A stretch of 64,000 bases of DNA, taken from contig JAXDJH010000023.1 in the NCBI GenBank assembly GCA_034663635.1, forward strand, positions 62,001-126,000, written 5' to 3'. Each line of letters opens with the position of its first letter. Positions within the stretch are counted from its first letter, which is position 1. The DNA is from JAXDJH01 sp034663635 (GTDB lineage Bacteria > Actinomycetota > CADDZG01 > WHSQ01). Below the pieces are notes generated by a model. It was not told where the DNA came from. It ran no database searches and saw only the letters and a program-made list of their open reading frames with translations. This document shows positions 16,165 through 24,802 of this stretch, piece by piece. The translations under genes and the position numbers were made by a program.

Positions 16165-17661
16165 TCAGACTAGTGCCGTTCCCCCCGACCTTCTTGCATC
16201 ATGCGCGGCATCGACGACCCCGTCGGCCGTGACCGATGCAGCTTGCACCGCGCCGAAGAACATGTGAGGTGCGTCGTAGGGCCGAGGTGTGTATCCGACC
16301 TTGTCTCCATCGAGGCCCGGCTCGTAGCAGAGCCTCTCGCCCTCCGGCCTGACGTCTAGGTGGGCCCGAGGCCCGGCCACGGCCTCGGCGAGCGAAGCTC
16401 CATCGAGAGCCAATCTGAGGAACGTCTGCGCGATGGCACCCACGATCCGATCCGCGCCGGGACTGCCCATCGCGACCGTCTTGTCGGGGCCGCGAGCGAT
16501 CGTCGGCGCCATGTTCGAGTGGCAACGCGATCCCGGAGGCAGTCGATGGAAGCCCAACGGATTGAGCTCCTCTTCGCCCAACGTGTTGTTCAAGAGCATC
16601 CCGTGGATAACGAGGCCCGACCCGTATCCATTCGATTCGGTGATCGAGCACGCGTAGCCGTCTGCGTCCGCGGCCGAGGAGTGAGTCGTGTCCGCCGAAC
16701 CACGGGTCCTGGCGGGAAGTCCGTCGATAGCGTCCTTGAACGCGGCGGCGATCCCATCGGGATCCTGGTAGCGCTCCTGTCTGTAACCCATGGCTGCACT
16801 CTGGGCTTCGACCACAGCTTTCAATCGTGCATGGGGCTCATCCAATTCGGCGTGCTCGAGCAACGCCAGCATGTGGATCAACGTGGCTCCGCCGACGGCC
16901 GGTGGGGGATTGGAATCGATCTCCCACCCGAAAGCGACGGTCGACACCGGTGCTCGCACCTCGGCCGTGTAGCGCGCGAGGTCGTCGGTGTTCAGGAATC
17001 CTCCGTCCCGAGCGATCGCGGACGCGATCTCGTCGGCCAGCTCGCCTTCATAGAAGACGGCCGCGCCCTTCTCCGCGATCATCTCGAGCGCGTCGCCCAG
17101 GCGCGGCTGCACCAGCAACTCGCCCTCTCGCATGGGCCGCCCGTCGACTGAGAATGTCTTGCCGGCTTCATCGAATTGCGACCAGATCACGTCCCAGGTG
17201 CAGGACAGGTAGTAGTCGGAGACGCGTGGAAATGGAAAGCCCTCGCGCGCTGCTTTGATGGCACCTTCGAACAACGCGCTCCATTCGATCTTTCCGTGCC
17301 GCTCCCATGCAAGCGCGAACGCGGCGAGTACTCCAGGGACGCCGACCGAACCTCCACCGATCCCCATGTGGATCCCATCCGCGTAGTCGGCGAGGAAGAT
17401 CCTGCGGATCCCTTGGCCCGGCTCGTCGGGGACCGTGAAAGGCATGATGTTGTTCCCGTCGATGATCTCGACGTGGTCGTCCGGGGTTCGCACCGCGACG
17501 AAACCCGAACCACCGATCGAAGTGAAGAACGGCTCGGATACCCATCCCATGATCGCTGCGGCCACACAGGCATCCACCGCGTTGCCCCCGGCGCGTGCGA
17601 TCTCGGCCGCCGCCAGTGTCCCGAGCGAGCTGCCCGCCGCTATCGCCAACCTGTGCCGCAT
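16165..17661 (-). CDS. gamma-glutamyltransferase-family protein
   Basis: Ntn-hydrolase that is normally made as a proenzyme and cut before a catalytic Thr. The 498-residue product shows GGSGFVAVRTP, GGGSVGVPG, the processing site around SADTTHSSAAD and the small-subunit motif MGSPGADRIVGAI. Glutathione-type gamma-glutamyl compounds are the family substrate; amidase variants exist. There is no clear signal peptide, so it may be cytoplasmic. I chose ATG 17661 because TAGCCT is 7 nt upstream; an ATG six codons earlier would include the promoter element. Confidence 0.85.
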   Translation of the reverse strand: MRHRLAIAAGSSLGTLAAAEIARAGGNAVDACVAAAIMGWVSEPFFTSIGGSGFVAVRTPDDHVEIIDGNNIMPFTVPDEPGQGIRRIFLADYADGIHMGIGGGSVGVPGVLAAFALAWERHGKIEWSALFEGAIKAAREGFPFPRVSDYYLSCTWDVIWSQFDEAGKTFSVDGRPMREGELLVQPRLGDALEMIAEKGAAVFYEGELADEIASAIARDGGFLNTDDLARYTAEVRAPVSTVAFGWEIDSNPPPAVGGATLIHMLALLEHAELDEPHARLKAVVEAQSAAMGYRQERYQDPDGIAAAFKDAIDGLPARTRGSADTTHSSAADADGYACSITESNGYGSGLVIHGMLLNNTLGEEELNPLGFHRLPPGSRCHSNMAPTIARGPDKTVAMGSPGADRIVGAIAQTFLRLALDGASLAEAVAGPRAHLDVRPEGERLCYEPGLDGDKVGYTPRPYDAPHMFFGAVQAASVTADGVVDAAHDARRSGGTALV

Positions 17662-17668
17662 GGCCAGG

Positions 17669-17674
17669 AGGCTA
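17669..17674 (-). promoter_or_regulatory. -10 element of the gamma-glutamyltransferase gene
   Basis: TAGCCT on the minus strand, 7 nt from ATG 17661; decides between two possible in-frame start codons. Confidence 0.45.
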
Positions 17675-17728
17675 CTCAATCGGTTGGCCGCGCCTCCCAG
17701 GATGGGCTCGATACAGACCGAGCATCCC

Positions 17729-17734
17729 TAGACT
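17729..17734 (+). promoter_or_regulatory. -10 element of the SRPBCC gene
   Basis: TAGACT with exactly 6 nt to ATG 17741; leaderless arrangement. Confidence 0.5.
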
Positions 17735-17740
17735 GGGCCC

Positions 17741-18196
17741 ATGGCATCGGGGAGGCGCACGTTCATCGTGGAGAACTCGGTGCACACGACCGCCCCGTCG
17801 CGCGAGGTGATGTCCCGGATCAAAGATGCTCAGAGCTGGCCCGAGTGGCAGTCGGAGATCCTCTCGACCCAGGGGTCACGAGAGCTCCATGCGGGAGAAG
17901 ACGTCACGGGCACTGCCAAGCTTCTCGGATTCCTGGTCGATGGCAGAAGTCACGTCGAGGCAGTCTCGGATTCGACCCTCAGCGAAGACGTCATCGTCGG
18001 CGTCAGGATGAGAGTGCGGTTCGAGGTCGAGGAAACCGACGACGGATGCCTCGTGACTCGCCACCTCATCGCGGATCTACCGGCGGGAGCGATGGGCCGA
18101 GTGCTTTCCTGGTTCCTCCGGAAGCGCCTGAAGAAGATGTCTGCCCAACTGCTGGTGAAGCTGACCGATCAGTCGGAGGAGACCTCGGCCTCCTGA
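17741..18196 (+). CDS. SRPBCC (polyketide cyclase/START-like) protein
   Basis: The 151-residue product has the order expected of an SRPBCC hydrophobic-pocket fold: an N-terminal strand with VENSVHTTAPSREVMSRI, then SWPEWQSEI, a central beta sheet and a C-terminal long helix (LSWFLRKRLKKMSAQLLVKL). Ligand unknown. Its last 28 bases overlap the end of the convergent CBS gene, so the two transcripts would be antisense there. Confidence 0.72.
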   Translation: MASGRRTFIVENSVHTTAPSREVMSRIKDAQSWPEWQSEILSTQGSRELHAGEDVTGTAKLLGFLVDGRSHVEAVSDSTLSEDVIVGVRMRVRFEVEETDDGCLVTRHLIADLPAGAMGRVLSWFLRKRLKKMSAQLLVKLTDQSEETSAS

Positions 18197-18570
18197 ACCA
18201 TCTCGGCCATCGAGTCGAGGAGATCCCTCAGCGAGACGATACCGACCGGGTCGTCCATCTCCATGATGAGCAGGTGACGGAACTTTCCCTCCGTCATCGT
18301 TTGCGCGGCTTTCATGATGTCCCAGCCCGGCGCGCCACTAATGACGTTGCGCGTCATCACGTCGGCGACCGTCGTGTCGTCCATCACTTTGTCGGCGGCG
18401 ATAGCGCGGAGGATGTCACGTTCAGTCACAATCCCTGCGACCTGCTCCTTCTCCACGACGACGGCACAGCCCACACCGCGTTCGGTCATCACTTTTGCGG
18501 CCCGGCTCAGGCTCGCGCTGGGGTCAACCGTCAGGAGATGCCGGATCGCCACGTCTCTCAGAAGTTTCAT
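18169..18570 (-). CDS. tandem CBS-domain protein
   Basis: A 133-residue pair of CBS domains, with repeats around VDPSASLSRAAKVMTERGVGC and APGWDIMKAAQTMTEGKFRHLL each ending in GIVTERDIL or GIVSLRDLL. CBS pairs bind adenosyl ligands such as AMP, ATP or SAM and usually regulate a partner. No partner domain is fused here. It stands alone between a convergent SRPBCC gene and a divergent endonuclease IV gene. Confidence 0.88.
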   Translation of the reverse strand: MKLLRDVAIRHLLTVDPSASLSRAAKVMTERGVGCAVVVEKEQVAGIVTERDILRAIAADKVMDDTTVADVMTRNVISGAPGWDIMKAAQTMTEGKFRHLLIMEMDDPVGIVSLRDLLDSMAEMVQEAEVSSD

Positions 18571-18634
18571 GGAGCCGCATCATCTACCCCCGGCCACATC
18601 GAAGCAACCGGGCCCGAGCCACTTTCCGGCGCGA

Positions 18635-18640
18635 TAGCTT
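18635..18640 (+). promoter_or_regulatory. -10 element of the endonuclease IV gene
   Basis: TAGCTT with 6 nt to ATG 18647; leaderless arrangement. Confidence 0.5.
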
Positions 18641-18646
18641 CGGCTC

Positions 18647-19402
18647 ATGATCATCGGAGCGCACGTCCCAGACGCCGACCCACTGACGGAGGCGAAGTCC
18701 GTCTGGGCCGATTGCGTCCAGCTCTTCGTCGGCCCCCCGCAGTCCTGGAAGAAACCGCCTCCTCGTGACGACGCGGAGGTCCTCAAGGCGTCGCCGGTTC
18801 CGGTGTACGTGCACGCCCCTTACCTGATCAACGTGGCCTCGCCCAACAATCGGGTGAGGATCCCCTCACGCAAGATCCTGGCTCAGACGATCGAGGCGGC
18901 GGCGGCTATCGATGCGACGGCCCTGATCGTTCACGGAGGTCATGCCGAGGATGGCGTCGAGCACGGCTTCCGCCGGTGGTGGAAAGTCTTCGATGAGATG
19001 GAAGAACCCAGCCCGGTCCCAATCTTCATCGAGAACACGGCAGGTGGCACGAACGCGATGACCAGACATGTCGATGCCATCGCACAGTTGTGGGAGATGC
19101 TGGCCGACTTCGAGGTCGGGTTCTGTTTCGACACCTGTCACGCGCACGCGGCGGGAGAAGACCTAAACGATGTGGTGAAGAGGGTGCTCGACGCGACGGG
19201 GCGGATCGACTTGGTTCATGCCAATGGCTCGCGCGACAAGCCCGGCAGTGGTGCAGACCGTCATGAGAATTTCAGTTCGGGACAGCTCGATCCCGATGCG
19301 ATAGTCGAGATGGTGAAGGCCTCAGGTACTCCCGTCGTTATCTGCGAGACGCCGTGGCCCGGCATCGCGGACGACATCGCCTATCTCCGCGACAACCTCT
19401 AG
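18647..19402 (+). CDS. nfo: endonuclease IV (AP endonuclease)
   Basis: Cuts DNA 5' to abasic sites in base excision repair. The 251-residue TIM-barrel protein carries the tri-zinc ligand motifs: YVHAPYLIN, IVHGGH, IENTAGG, FCFDTCHAHAAGEDL and DRHENFSSG. The length is slightly below the usual 270-290 residues. Its stop overlaps the stop of the convergent FG-GAP gene in a CTAG palindrome. No other repair gene adjoins it. Confidence 0.88.
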   Translation: MIIGAHVPDADPLTEAKSVWADCVQLFVGPPQSWKKPPPRDDAEVLKASPVPVYVHAPYLINVASPNNRVRIPSRKILAQTIEAAAAIDATALIVHGGHAEDGVEHGFRRWWKVFDEMEEPSPVPIFIENTAGGTNAMTRHVDAIAQLWEMLADFEVGFCFDTCHAHAAGEDLNDVVKRVLDATGRIDLVHANGSRDKPGSGADRHENFSSGQLDPDAIVEMVKASGTPVVICETPWPGIADDIAYLRDNL

Positions 19403-21471
19403 AAGCCGGGACCGAAGCCCCACAATCCGGCGCCATTGATGCCGTGCAAGACGTCTATGCGCGAGTGACGACGCGGCGCTTCCTCGATCACCTGAGTGCG
19501 CCCGTAGACGATGTCGTCTCCGCCGCCACCCCGGCGTCTCAGCGGGCCGAACAGGGCGCTGTAGAGCACATCCCGGCGTCTCCATAGCTCGTCGCCGCTT
19601 GGCATCTCGACGGCAGCGAGCTCGAAGTCGAGGTCGTTGTAGGAGGTCGATCCCTCAAACAGATCCATCGGTCCTCCGGGTACCCAATCGCCGCCGGGGA
19701 ACAGCAACGCCTTCCTCGCGCGCTCGACCCGAACGATCTCGTGGCCGTCTGCACCCGATTCAATACCCAGCACTGTCGAGGCCGTGCCGTCTGACATCCA
19801 CCAACCTGAGTATTGCCAGGTGGCCAGCGCGATGTCGGAGACTCCATCGGCATCGCCGTCGCCGGCGGGGTAGGCGAAGATCGTCGGGATCTTGTCCGCT
19901 TCTTCAACGAGGTCATGCTGCGTTGAGAACAGTTCCGTGCCGGTCGCACCGTCGACGCGGCGCAATCGGATCCGGAATACGACGCCCGGTGCTTCGTCGG
20001 GCTGTGGATACCAGCCCTCCCAGAACAAGACATCGCTTCCCGGTCCGCCGTCGATCGAGCCCAACGCCGACGGTGGGTCGGTCAGGATGGAATCGAAAGT
20101 CCACGCCCTCGTGCCATCGGCTCCCGATAGGGCCAGCGCCTGCTCGGATCCATCCTCGAAGCGCAAACCCAAGACCACATCGGCGAGTTGGTCCCCGGTG
20201 AGATCCCGTTCGCGCAACGCGGGGTTAACCGCCACGAGGCCCGCGTCTTTGATGTCGACGTCCCACTTGCTTGTAAACGACGCGCCATCGATCAACTCAA
20301 CAGACATCTCAGCCCGCCGAATCTCGGTGCATTCGGTCGCGACCGGGCAGACGGTGGGGGTCTTGGTCTCGGTCGGAACCGTCCAGAGAAGGTCGGCACG
20401 TCCGTCGCCCGTGGCCTCTCCCGCAGGGACAAGCAGCGCTGCGCCGGGGTTATCCGTCAGCGTCCGTTCGAACAGAGGGTCGCCGGTGACTCCGCTGATC
20501 GCTTCTGCATGTGTAGAAAAGTCGAAGTCCTCGCTCGAGACCCGCTGGCTGCTGATGAGTTCGCCTCGATAACCGAACAGGTTCAAAGTGAAATCGCCGA
20601 GCTCATCGCCGTCTATGTCTTTGGACGGTCGGATGTCGATCAGCGCGTTGGTGGCCTCGTCGTGTCGCGCGATAACCATCGCTGAACCTTGGAGCGCGTA
20701 GCCTCCGGTGTAACGGATGGAGCCGTCGAACGAACGGTCCCAAGCCGCCGATCCATCCGGACCCGAGAGAAGGCCCACGTCCCACTGGTAGACGACCCGA
20801 TCGTCGTAGGTGCACACGGTTCCAGGACAAGCGATTTCGTTGTTCTCGAAGGATCGGTTCATAGCGACGACCAGAAGGTCGTCGGCCTCATCTCCGGTGA
20901 TGTCCCGCGGGGAGAACACCAAGAGGTCGTAGGGGAGCCCGTAGTCCTTGGACCACAAGGGCCGGCCCGATCGGCCGTCGAGCGCTGTGAGCCGTATGTC
21001 AGTTGGAAACGAGTTCTCGTCGATCCCTACGTCGAAGAAGACGACGTCTTCGTTGAGATCGCCGTCGAGATCGCTCGACGTGATCGGTATCCGAACCCGA
21101 CCGTCGGCGTCGGGTGCCTCCGGTGACTCGGCGGGAGTCTCTCCGTCGACCGATGAGCTTGTGGCTAGGGCCGCACGCCAGTCGACGGCAGGCCCCCAAG
21201 TGCGGGCTAGGAGTCGCCGCTCCGCCCTGGCATAGGTGAGCGGGTCGCTTGGGTCACCCGATCTCTTGACGATGTCGCTCGGCCGTTCGAATAGCGACGC
21301 CGGAGAGTCAGATCCCTGGGTGGACCGGATGCCTTCACTGGGAAGGGAAGCGGATATGGGTCTAAGGACGTCCCTGGGGACCGGACCGGGCGTTGCGCCG
21401 GCCTCCAGCATGCCGATAGGCAACACAAGCGCGACGACAAGCGCGGACACCCCCAGTTTCCCCATGGGCAT
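19399..21471 (-). CDS. secreted FG-GAP/VCBS-like repeat protein
   Basis: The 690-residue precursor begins with a signal peptide (KLGVSALVVALVLPIGML). The rest contains repeated Asp-rich blades such as SDLDGDLNEDVVFF, RDITGDEADDLLVV, KDIDGDELGDFTLN, GEATGDGRADLLWT and GDGDADGVSDIALA, each a calcium-binding FG-GAP-type motif of a beta-propeller. A cysteine pair occurs in CPGTVCTY and in CPVATECTEI. There is no sorting signal or C-terminal helix, so it is probably released or held non-covalently. It lies 37 bp after the peroxiredoxin gene. Function is not evident. Confidence 0.8.
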   Translation of the reverse strand: MPMGKLGVSALVVALVLPIGMLEAGATPGPVPRDVLRPISASLPSEGIRSTQGSDSPASLFERPSDIVKRSGDPSDPLTYARAERRLLARTWGPAVDWRAALATSSSVDGETPAESPEAPDADGRVRIPITSSDLDGDLNEDVVFFDVGIDENSFPTDIRLTALDGRSGRPLWSKDYGLPYDLLVFSPRDITGDEADDLLVVAMNRSFENNEIACPGTVCTYDDRVVYQWDVGLLSGPDGSAAWDRSFDGSIRYTGGYALQGSAMVIARHDEATNALIDIRPSKDIDGDELGDFTLNLFGYRGELISSQRVSSEDFDFSTHAEAISGVTGDPLFERTLTDNPGAALLVPAGEATGDGRADLLWTVPTETKTPTVCPVATECTEIRRAEMSVELIDGASFTSKWDVDIKDAGLVAVNPALRERDLTGDQLADVVLGLRFEDGSEQALALSGADGTRAWTFDSILTDPPSALGSIDGGPGSDVLFWEGWYPQPDEAPGVVFRIRLRRVDGATGTELFSTQHDLVEEADKIPTIFAYPAGDGDADGVSDIALATWQYSGWWMSDGTASTVLGIESGADGHEIVRVERARKALLFPGGDWVPGGPMDLFEGSTSYNDLDFELAAVEMPSGDELWRRRDVLYSALFGPLRRRGGGGDDIVYGRTQVIEEAPRRHSRIDVLHGINGAGLWGFGPGF

Positions 21472-21507
21472 GATGTTCGCCGCCCACGCGAGAAGCCCCT
21501 TCTGGGA

Positions 21508-21966
21508 CTAGACCCCGATCTGCTCTTTCAGGCTTTCGACGTGCCCCTTCGCAGTCACTCCGTAGAGCGCGTCCACGATCATTCCGTCCTCGTCGATCAC
21601 GAATGTCGAACGCTTGACGTGGAGAGGGATGCCTTCGTACTCGCCCAGCTCTTTGTAGGCGCTGTAGGCGCGCGTGGCGGCAAGTTCGTCGTCGATCAGC
21701 AGCGGGAAGTTCAACGAATACTTGTCGATGAACTTGGCTTTCGAGTCGGCTCCTTGAGGACTGACGCCGAGGATCGTGTAGCCGGCGTTGTCGAAGTCGG
21801 TCCGAGCATCGCGGAAGTCGCAGGACTCGCGGGTGCATCCCGGTGTGTCGTCGGCCGGATAGAAGTACAGGACGATCTTCTGGCCCTTCATCTCCGAAAG
21901 GCGCCACGTTTTTCCGTCTGCGTCTTTCAACGCGAACTCGGGGGCCGGGTCTCCGGGTTTGAGCAT
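21508..21966 (-). CDS. bcp: peroxiredoxin, BCP/PrxQ type
   Basis: Thiol peroxidase that reduces hydroperoxides. The 152-residue product has the peroxidatic and resolving cysteines in DDTPGCTRESCDFRD, five residues apart, as in the BCP/PrxQ group. ATG 21966 is preferred: GGAGG lies 5 nt upstream; a GTG four codons earlier is part of the same purine run. It follows the clpS-DUF2017 genes on the same strand. Confidence 0.92.
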   Translation of the reverse strand: MLKPGDPAPEFALKDADGKTWRLSEMKGQKIVLYFYPADDTPGCTRESCDFRDARTDFDNAGYTILGVSPQGADSKAKFIDKYSLNFPLLIDDELAATRAYSAYKELGEYEGIPLHVKRSTFVIDEDGMIVDALYGVTAKGHVESLKEQIGV

Positions 21967-21988
21967 TCCTTCCTCCACTTTGTCGGTG

Positions 21989-22471
21989 TCAGTAACCCAT
22001 CTCTTCGAGGATCGATCCCTGGATCCAACCCAACCAGTCGAGGATGACGAGGGCCGGAGTGTTGGGGTCCGAGGGATCGGGCTCGGCCGACATCATCTCC
22101 GCGTCGATGCCCAGTCTGGTCCCTATCGCCAAGCGAAGATCGGTTAGCAGCGCGAGGAAGGGCCCGGAGTCCTCGTCACCCAAAGTGATCGCTGCGGGTT
22201 CGCCGGGAGTGATCTCGAGCCGCCGGCGCAGATCCCTCACGGCATTCAGCTTCGCCGTCATGAGGGAGGCAGAGGTCAGTTCTTCGTACGCCTCTTGTTC
22301 GTCGGGATCCTGATATGCCTGTGGGAATAGACGTGAGCGAACCGCGTCGGTGCGCGGGATGTCGGCCGTCAGCAACATCTCCATCTCATCCAAGAGACCC
22401 GTGAGGATGTGCACCTCTTCTTGATCGAGTGTCAGCTCGATCTCGCCATCGGCTCGCGTGACGGAGGGCAT
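21989..22471 (-). CDS. DUF2017-family protein
   Basis: A 160-residue acidic, mainly helical protein with LTLDQEEVHILTGLLDEME near the N-terminus and PALVILDWLGWIQGSIL near the C-terminus. This matches the DUF2017 family commonly found beside clpS in Actinobacteria (recall of family context, not a search). Its ATG shares one base with the clpS stop (TGATG), so the two are translationally coupled, pointing to a role with the ClpS/ClpCP system. Confidence 0.8.
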   Translation of the reverse strand: MPSVTRADGEIELTLDQEEVHILTGLLDEMEMLLTADIPRTDAVRSRLFPQAYQDPDEQEAYEELTSASLMTAKLNAVRDLRRRLEITPGEPAAITLGDEDSGPFLALLTDLRLAIGTRLGIDAEMMSAEPDPSDPNTPALVILDWLGWIQGSILEEMGY

Positions 22472-22770
22472 CAGTCGCTCTGAGACATCGTTGCCCACAG
22501 ACCGTGGGCATGAAGTCGCTGGCAGTCGAGCTCGGCCTTCTCTCTCGCTCCGCTCGAAACGACGGCCTTTCCTTCGTTGTGGACCTGCAACATCAGATGC
22601 CGAGCCTTGGGGAGCGCGTATCCGAAAAGCTTCTGGAAGACGTAAGTGACGTAGGTCATGAGGTTGATCGGATCGTCCCAGACGACAACGATCCAGGGCC
22701 GGTCCGGAGCCGTGACGTCGTTGGTGTCGACGTCCTCGGTTCGTATGGGGGATGTCGAGATCTCGCTCAA
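22471..22770 (-). CDS. clpS: ClpS adaptor protein
   Basis: ClpS delivers N-degron substrates to the ClpC/ClpA unfoldase. The 99-residue protein has the core DRPWIVVVWDDPINLMTYVTY with the Asn-Leu-Met that shapes the N-degron pocket, then LPKARHLMLQVHNEGKAVV. TTG 22770 overlaps the stop of the 6-phosphogluconate dehydrogenase gene in a TTGA. The N-terminal 20 residues are unstructured, as usual for ClpS. Confidence 0.93.
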   Translation of the reverse strand: MSEISTSPIRTEDVDTNDVTAPDRPWIVVVWDDPINLMTYVTYVFQKLFGYALPKARHLMLQVHNEGKAVVSSGAREKAELDCQRLHAHGLWATMSQSD

Positions 22771-23672
22771 GCCTCATCCCGCGGGTGGACCGCGTGACCG
22801 CCGAACTCTTTGCGCAGGGCGGCGATCAACTTGTTGGAGAACGACTCGTCCTGACGAGACGCGAAGCGAGCGAAGAGAGATAGAGCGATCGTGGGGACCG
22901 GCACGGCGTTGTCGATCGCCGTCTCGATGGTCCACCGGCCCTCTCCGGAATCGTCGACCTCATCCGACAGTTCCGAGAGTTCGGGATCCGCCGCAAGCGC
23001 GCGCGCTGCGAGGTCCAGCAACCACGACCGAACGACACTCCCTCGCCGCCAGACTTCCGCGATCTGACCGAGGTCGAGGTCGAAGTCAGACGATCGCAGC
23101 AGCTCGAAGCCCTCGCCATAAGCCTGCATCAATCCGTACTCGATCCCGTTGTGAACCATCTTCGTGAAGTGCCCTGCGCCAGGGGGGCCAACCCGGGCAT
23201 AGCCGTCCTCCGGCGCGAGCGTCTTGAAGATCGGCTCGAGTCGGGCGAACTCCTCGGGGTCCGCTCCGACCATCAGACAGAACCCCTCTTCGAGTCCCCA
23301 GATCCCGCCGGACACCCCCGCGTCGATGAACGAGATCCCTCGCTTGAACAGCTGGGTCGCCCTGGTGACGCTGTCGGTGTAACGCGAATTGCCGCCGTCC
23401 ACGATCGTGTCCCCCGGCTTCAAGAGACCTTCGAGCTCATCGATGGTGGACTGGGTTATCTCGCCGGCGGGCAGCATCAGCCAGATCGCTCTGGGCGTCG
23501 CCATCTTGTCCACGAGATCCCTCAGGGACGAAGCGCCGGTCGCACCTTCGTCGGCAACTTTCGCCACTGCTTCCGGGTTGAGGTCGAAAGCGACGACCGC
23601 ATGCTCCCCGCGGAGGAGCCGCGTGGTCATGTTTGCGCCCATTCGACCGAGTCCCACCATCCCGAGCTCCAT
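22767..23672 (-). CDS. gnd: 6-phosphogluconate dehydrogenase, short GndA type
   Basis: Oxidative decarboxylation of 6-phosphogluconate to ribulose 5-phosphate. The 301-residue length, GLGRMGANM at the N-terminus, DGGNSRY, DAGVSGGIWGLEEGF and the active-site Lys in GHFTKMVHNGIEYG identify the short dehydrogenase form, which often uses NAD. ATG 23672 follows TACCCT by 6 nt. First gene of a run gnd-clpS-DUF2017-bcp-FG-GAP; the functional link is not obvious. Confidence 0.9.
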   Translation of the reverse strand: MELGMVGLGRMGANMTTRLLRGEHAVVAFDLNPEAVAKVADEGATGASSLRDLVDKMATPRAIWLMLPAGEITQSTIDELEGLLKPGDTIVDGGNSRYTDSVTRATQLFKRGISFIDAGVSGGIWGLEEGFCLMVGADPEEFARLEPIFKTLAPEDGYARVGPPGAGHFTKMVHNGIEYGLMQAYGEGFELLRSSDFDLDLGQIAEVWRRGSVVRSWLLDLAARALAADPELSELSDEVDDSGEGRWTIETAIDNAVPVPTIALSLFARFASRQDESFSNKLIAALRKEFGGHAVHPRDEA

Positions 23673-23678
23673 GGCCAG

Positions 23679-23684
23679 AGGGTA
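23679..23684 (-). promoter_or_regulatory. -10 element of the gnd operon
   Basis: TACCCT on the minus strand, 6 nt from ATG 23672; leaderless arrangement. Confidence 0.45.
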
Positions 23685-23746
23685 TCCGGCGCCCGATTCT
23701 TTTTGAACGGCGGTTAGGCTTCGCCCACTTTTTCAAGGGGGACCAA

Positions 23747-24409
23747 GTGCCGTTCGAAGACGTGGATATCGACAGGGTGGCTCTGTACGAGTCTCTCGTT
23801 CGCGCTCTCAGCGATCTCGGAGAGGGCGTGACGATCTACGAAGCGGGCACTCAGAACGCCATTTACGTCAACGAAGCCGTAACGCATATCACCGGCTATT
23901 CCAAACAAGAGATGCGAGAGATGAATCTCGCGGACATGGTGGTCGAAGAGCAGAAGGAAGAGATGTTCGATCGCCAACAAGCCCGCTACCGCGGAGAGGA
24001 CGTTCCGGATCACTACGAGGTAACGATCGAACGGAAAGACGGAACGCGGCTCGATGTCGAGACGGCCATCAAGAACATCGAGGTCGAGGGCCGACACCTT
24101 TATCTCGCGCTCTTCCGTGACGTAACCGAGCGGAACCAGGCGTTGGAATACAAGAGCGCGCTCGCTGAGTCAGAAAATCGACATCACCAAGCGCTTGAGA
24201 TCAACGACAACCTCGTCCAAGGGCTGGCTGTGGCGAAGTACGCCATGGAGCTCGAGGATTATCAGCGAGCGGCCGATGCCATCGAGAACACCTTGCGTAA
24301 CGCACAAGAGATCGTCGGAGACCTGTTGGGGAAGAGCGTGGAAGGCGATAGCGGAGCCGGCTCCCTTCTGAGGGAGAAACCGGCGACCCTCGAAGGTGAG
24401 GACTCTTGA
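23747..24409 (+). CDS. PAS-domain protein with a histidine-less DHp-like helix pair
   Basis: The 220-residue soluble protein has a PAS sensor domain (about 15-128, with NAIYVNEAVTHITGYSKQEM and a PAC-like LALFRDVTER), a short coiled linker and a two-helix C-terminal segment (about 140-195). That segment, ALEINDNLVQGLAVAKYA, resembles the NarL-type kinase DHp motif (LHD followed by Q and hydrophobics), but Asn153 stands where the phosphoacceptor His would be, and no ATPase domain follows. GTG 23747 has AAGGGGG 5 nt upstream. It overlaps the receiver gene in a TTGA and is probably a signalling scaffold or sensor rather than a kinase (inference). Confidence 0.75.
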   Translation: MPFEDVDIDRVALYESLVRALSDLGEGVTIYEAGTQNAIYVNEAVTHITGYSKQEMREMNLADMVVEEQKEEMFDRQQARYRGEDVPDHYEVTIERKDGTRLDVETAIKNIEVEGRHLYLALFRDVTERNQALEYKSALAESENRHHQALEINDNLVQGLAVAKYAMELEDYQRAADAIENTLRNAQEIVGDLLGKSVEGDSGAGSLLREKPATLEGEDS

Positions 24410-24798
24410 GCGGACCAGACGTCTGCCGGGTCGTGATCGCCGATGACATGGATGACCTGAGGTTCCTCTACAAGATGAGCCTCGAGGGTCGGCCCGAATT
24501 CGAGATCGTCGGCGAGGCGAGTAACGGCCAGCAAGCCATCGAAGTCTGCGCGGAGCAGAAGCCCGACGTCCTTCTACTTGACCTCGCCATGCCGGTACTC
24601 GACGGACTCCAGGCGCTACCCGGCATCCGCGAGGCATCACCAGATACGAAAATCGTGATCCTTACAGGATTCGACTCCGATCCCCTGCGGAATGAGGCAT
24701 TGCTCCGCGGAGCGCACGCCTATCTCGAAAAGAGCGTGGCGCTCTCCGACATCAGCGCTGCTGTGTGGGACGCCTGCCACGCCACAGAAGCCTCTTAG
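24406..24798 (+). CDS. single-domain response regulator (receiver)
   Basis: A 130-residue CheY-like receiver with acidic pocket IADDMDD (residues 11-17), phosphoacceptor Asp59 in VLLLDLAMP, the Thr switch in ILTGFD and Lys109 in YLEKS. There is no output domain. TTG 24406 overlaps the stop of the PAS gene, and the cyclase-like gene follows 4 nt after its stop. Within this cassette it probably passes or senses phosphorylation for its neighbours; the cognate kinase may be the one at 25605. Confidence 0.85.
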   Translation: MSGPDVCRVVIADDMDDLRFLYKMSLEGRPEFEIVGEASNGQQAIEVCAEQKPDVLLLDLAMPVLDGLQALPGIREASPDTKIVILTGFDSDPLRNEALLRGAHAYLEKSVALSDISAAVWDACHATEAS

Positions 24799-24802
24799 AC
24801 CT

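Noticed and set aside
17176..18768. 530-codon plus-strand open frame over gamma-glutamyltransferase, SRPBCC and CBS genes
   Set aside because: It crosses three well-supported genes on both strands and has no family features.
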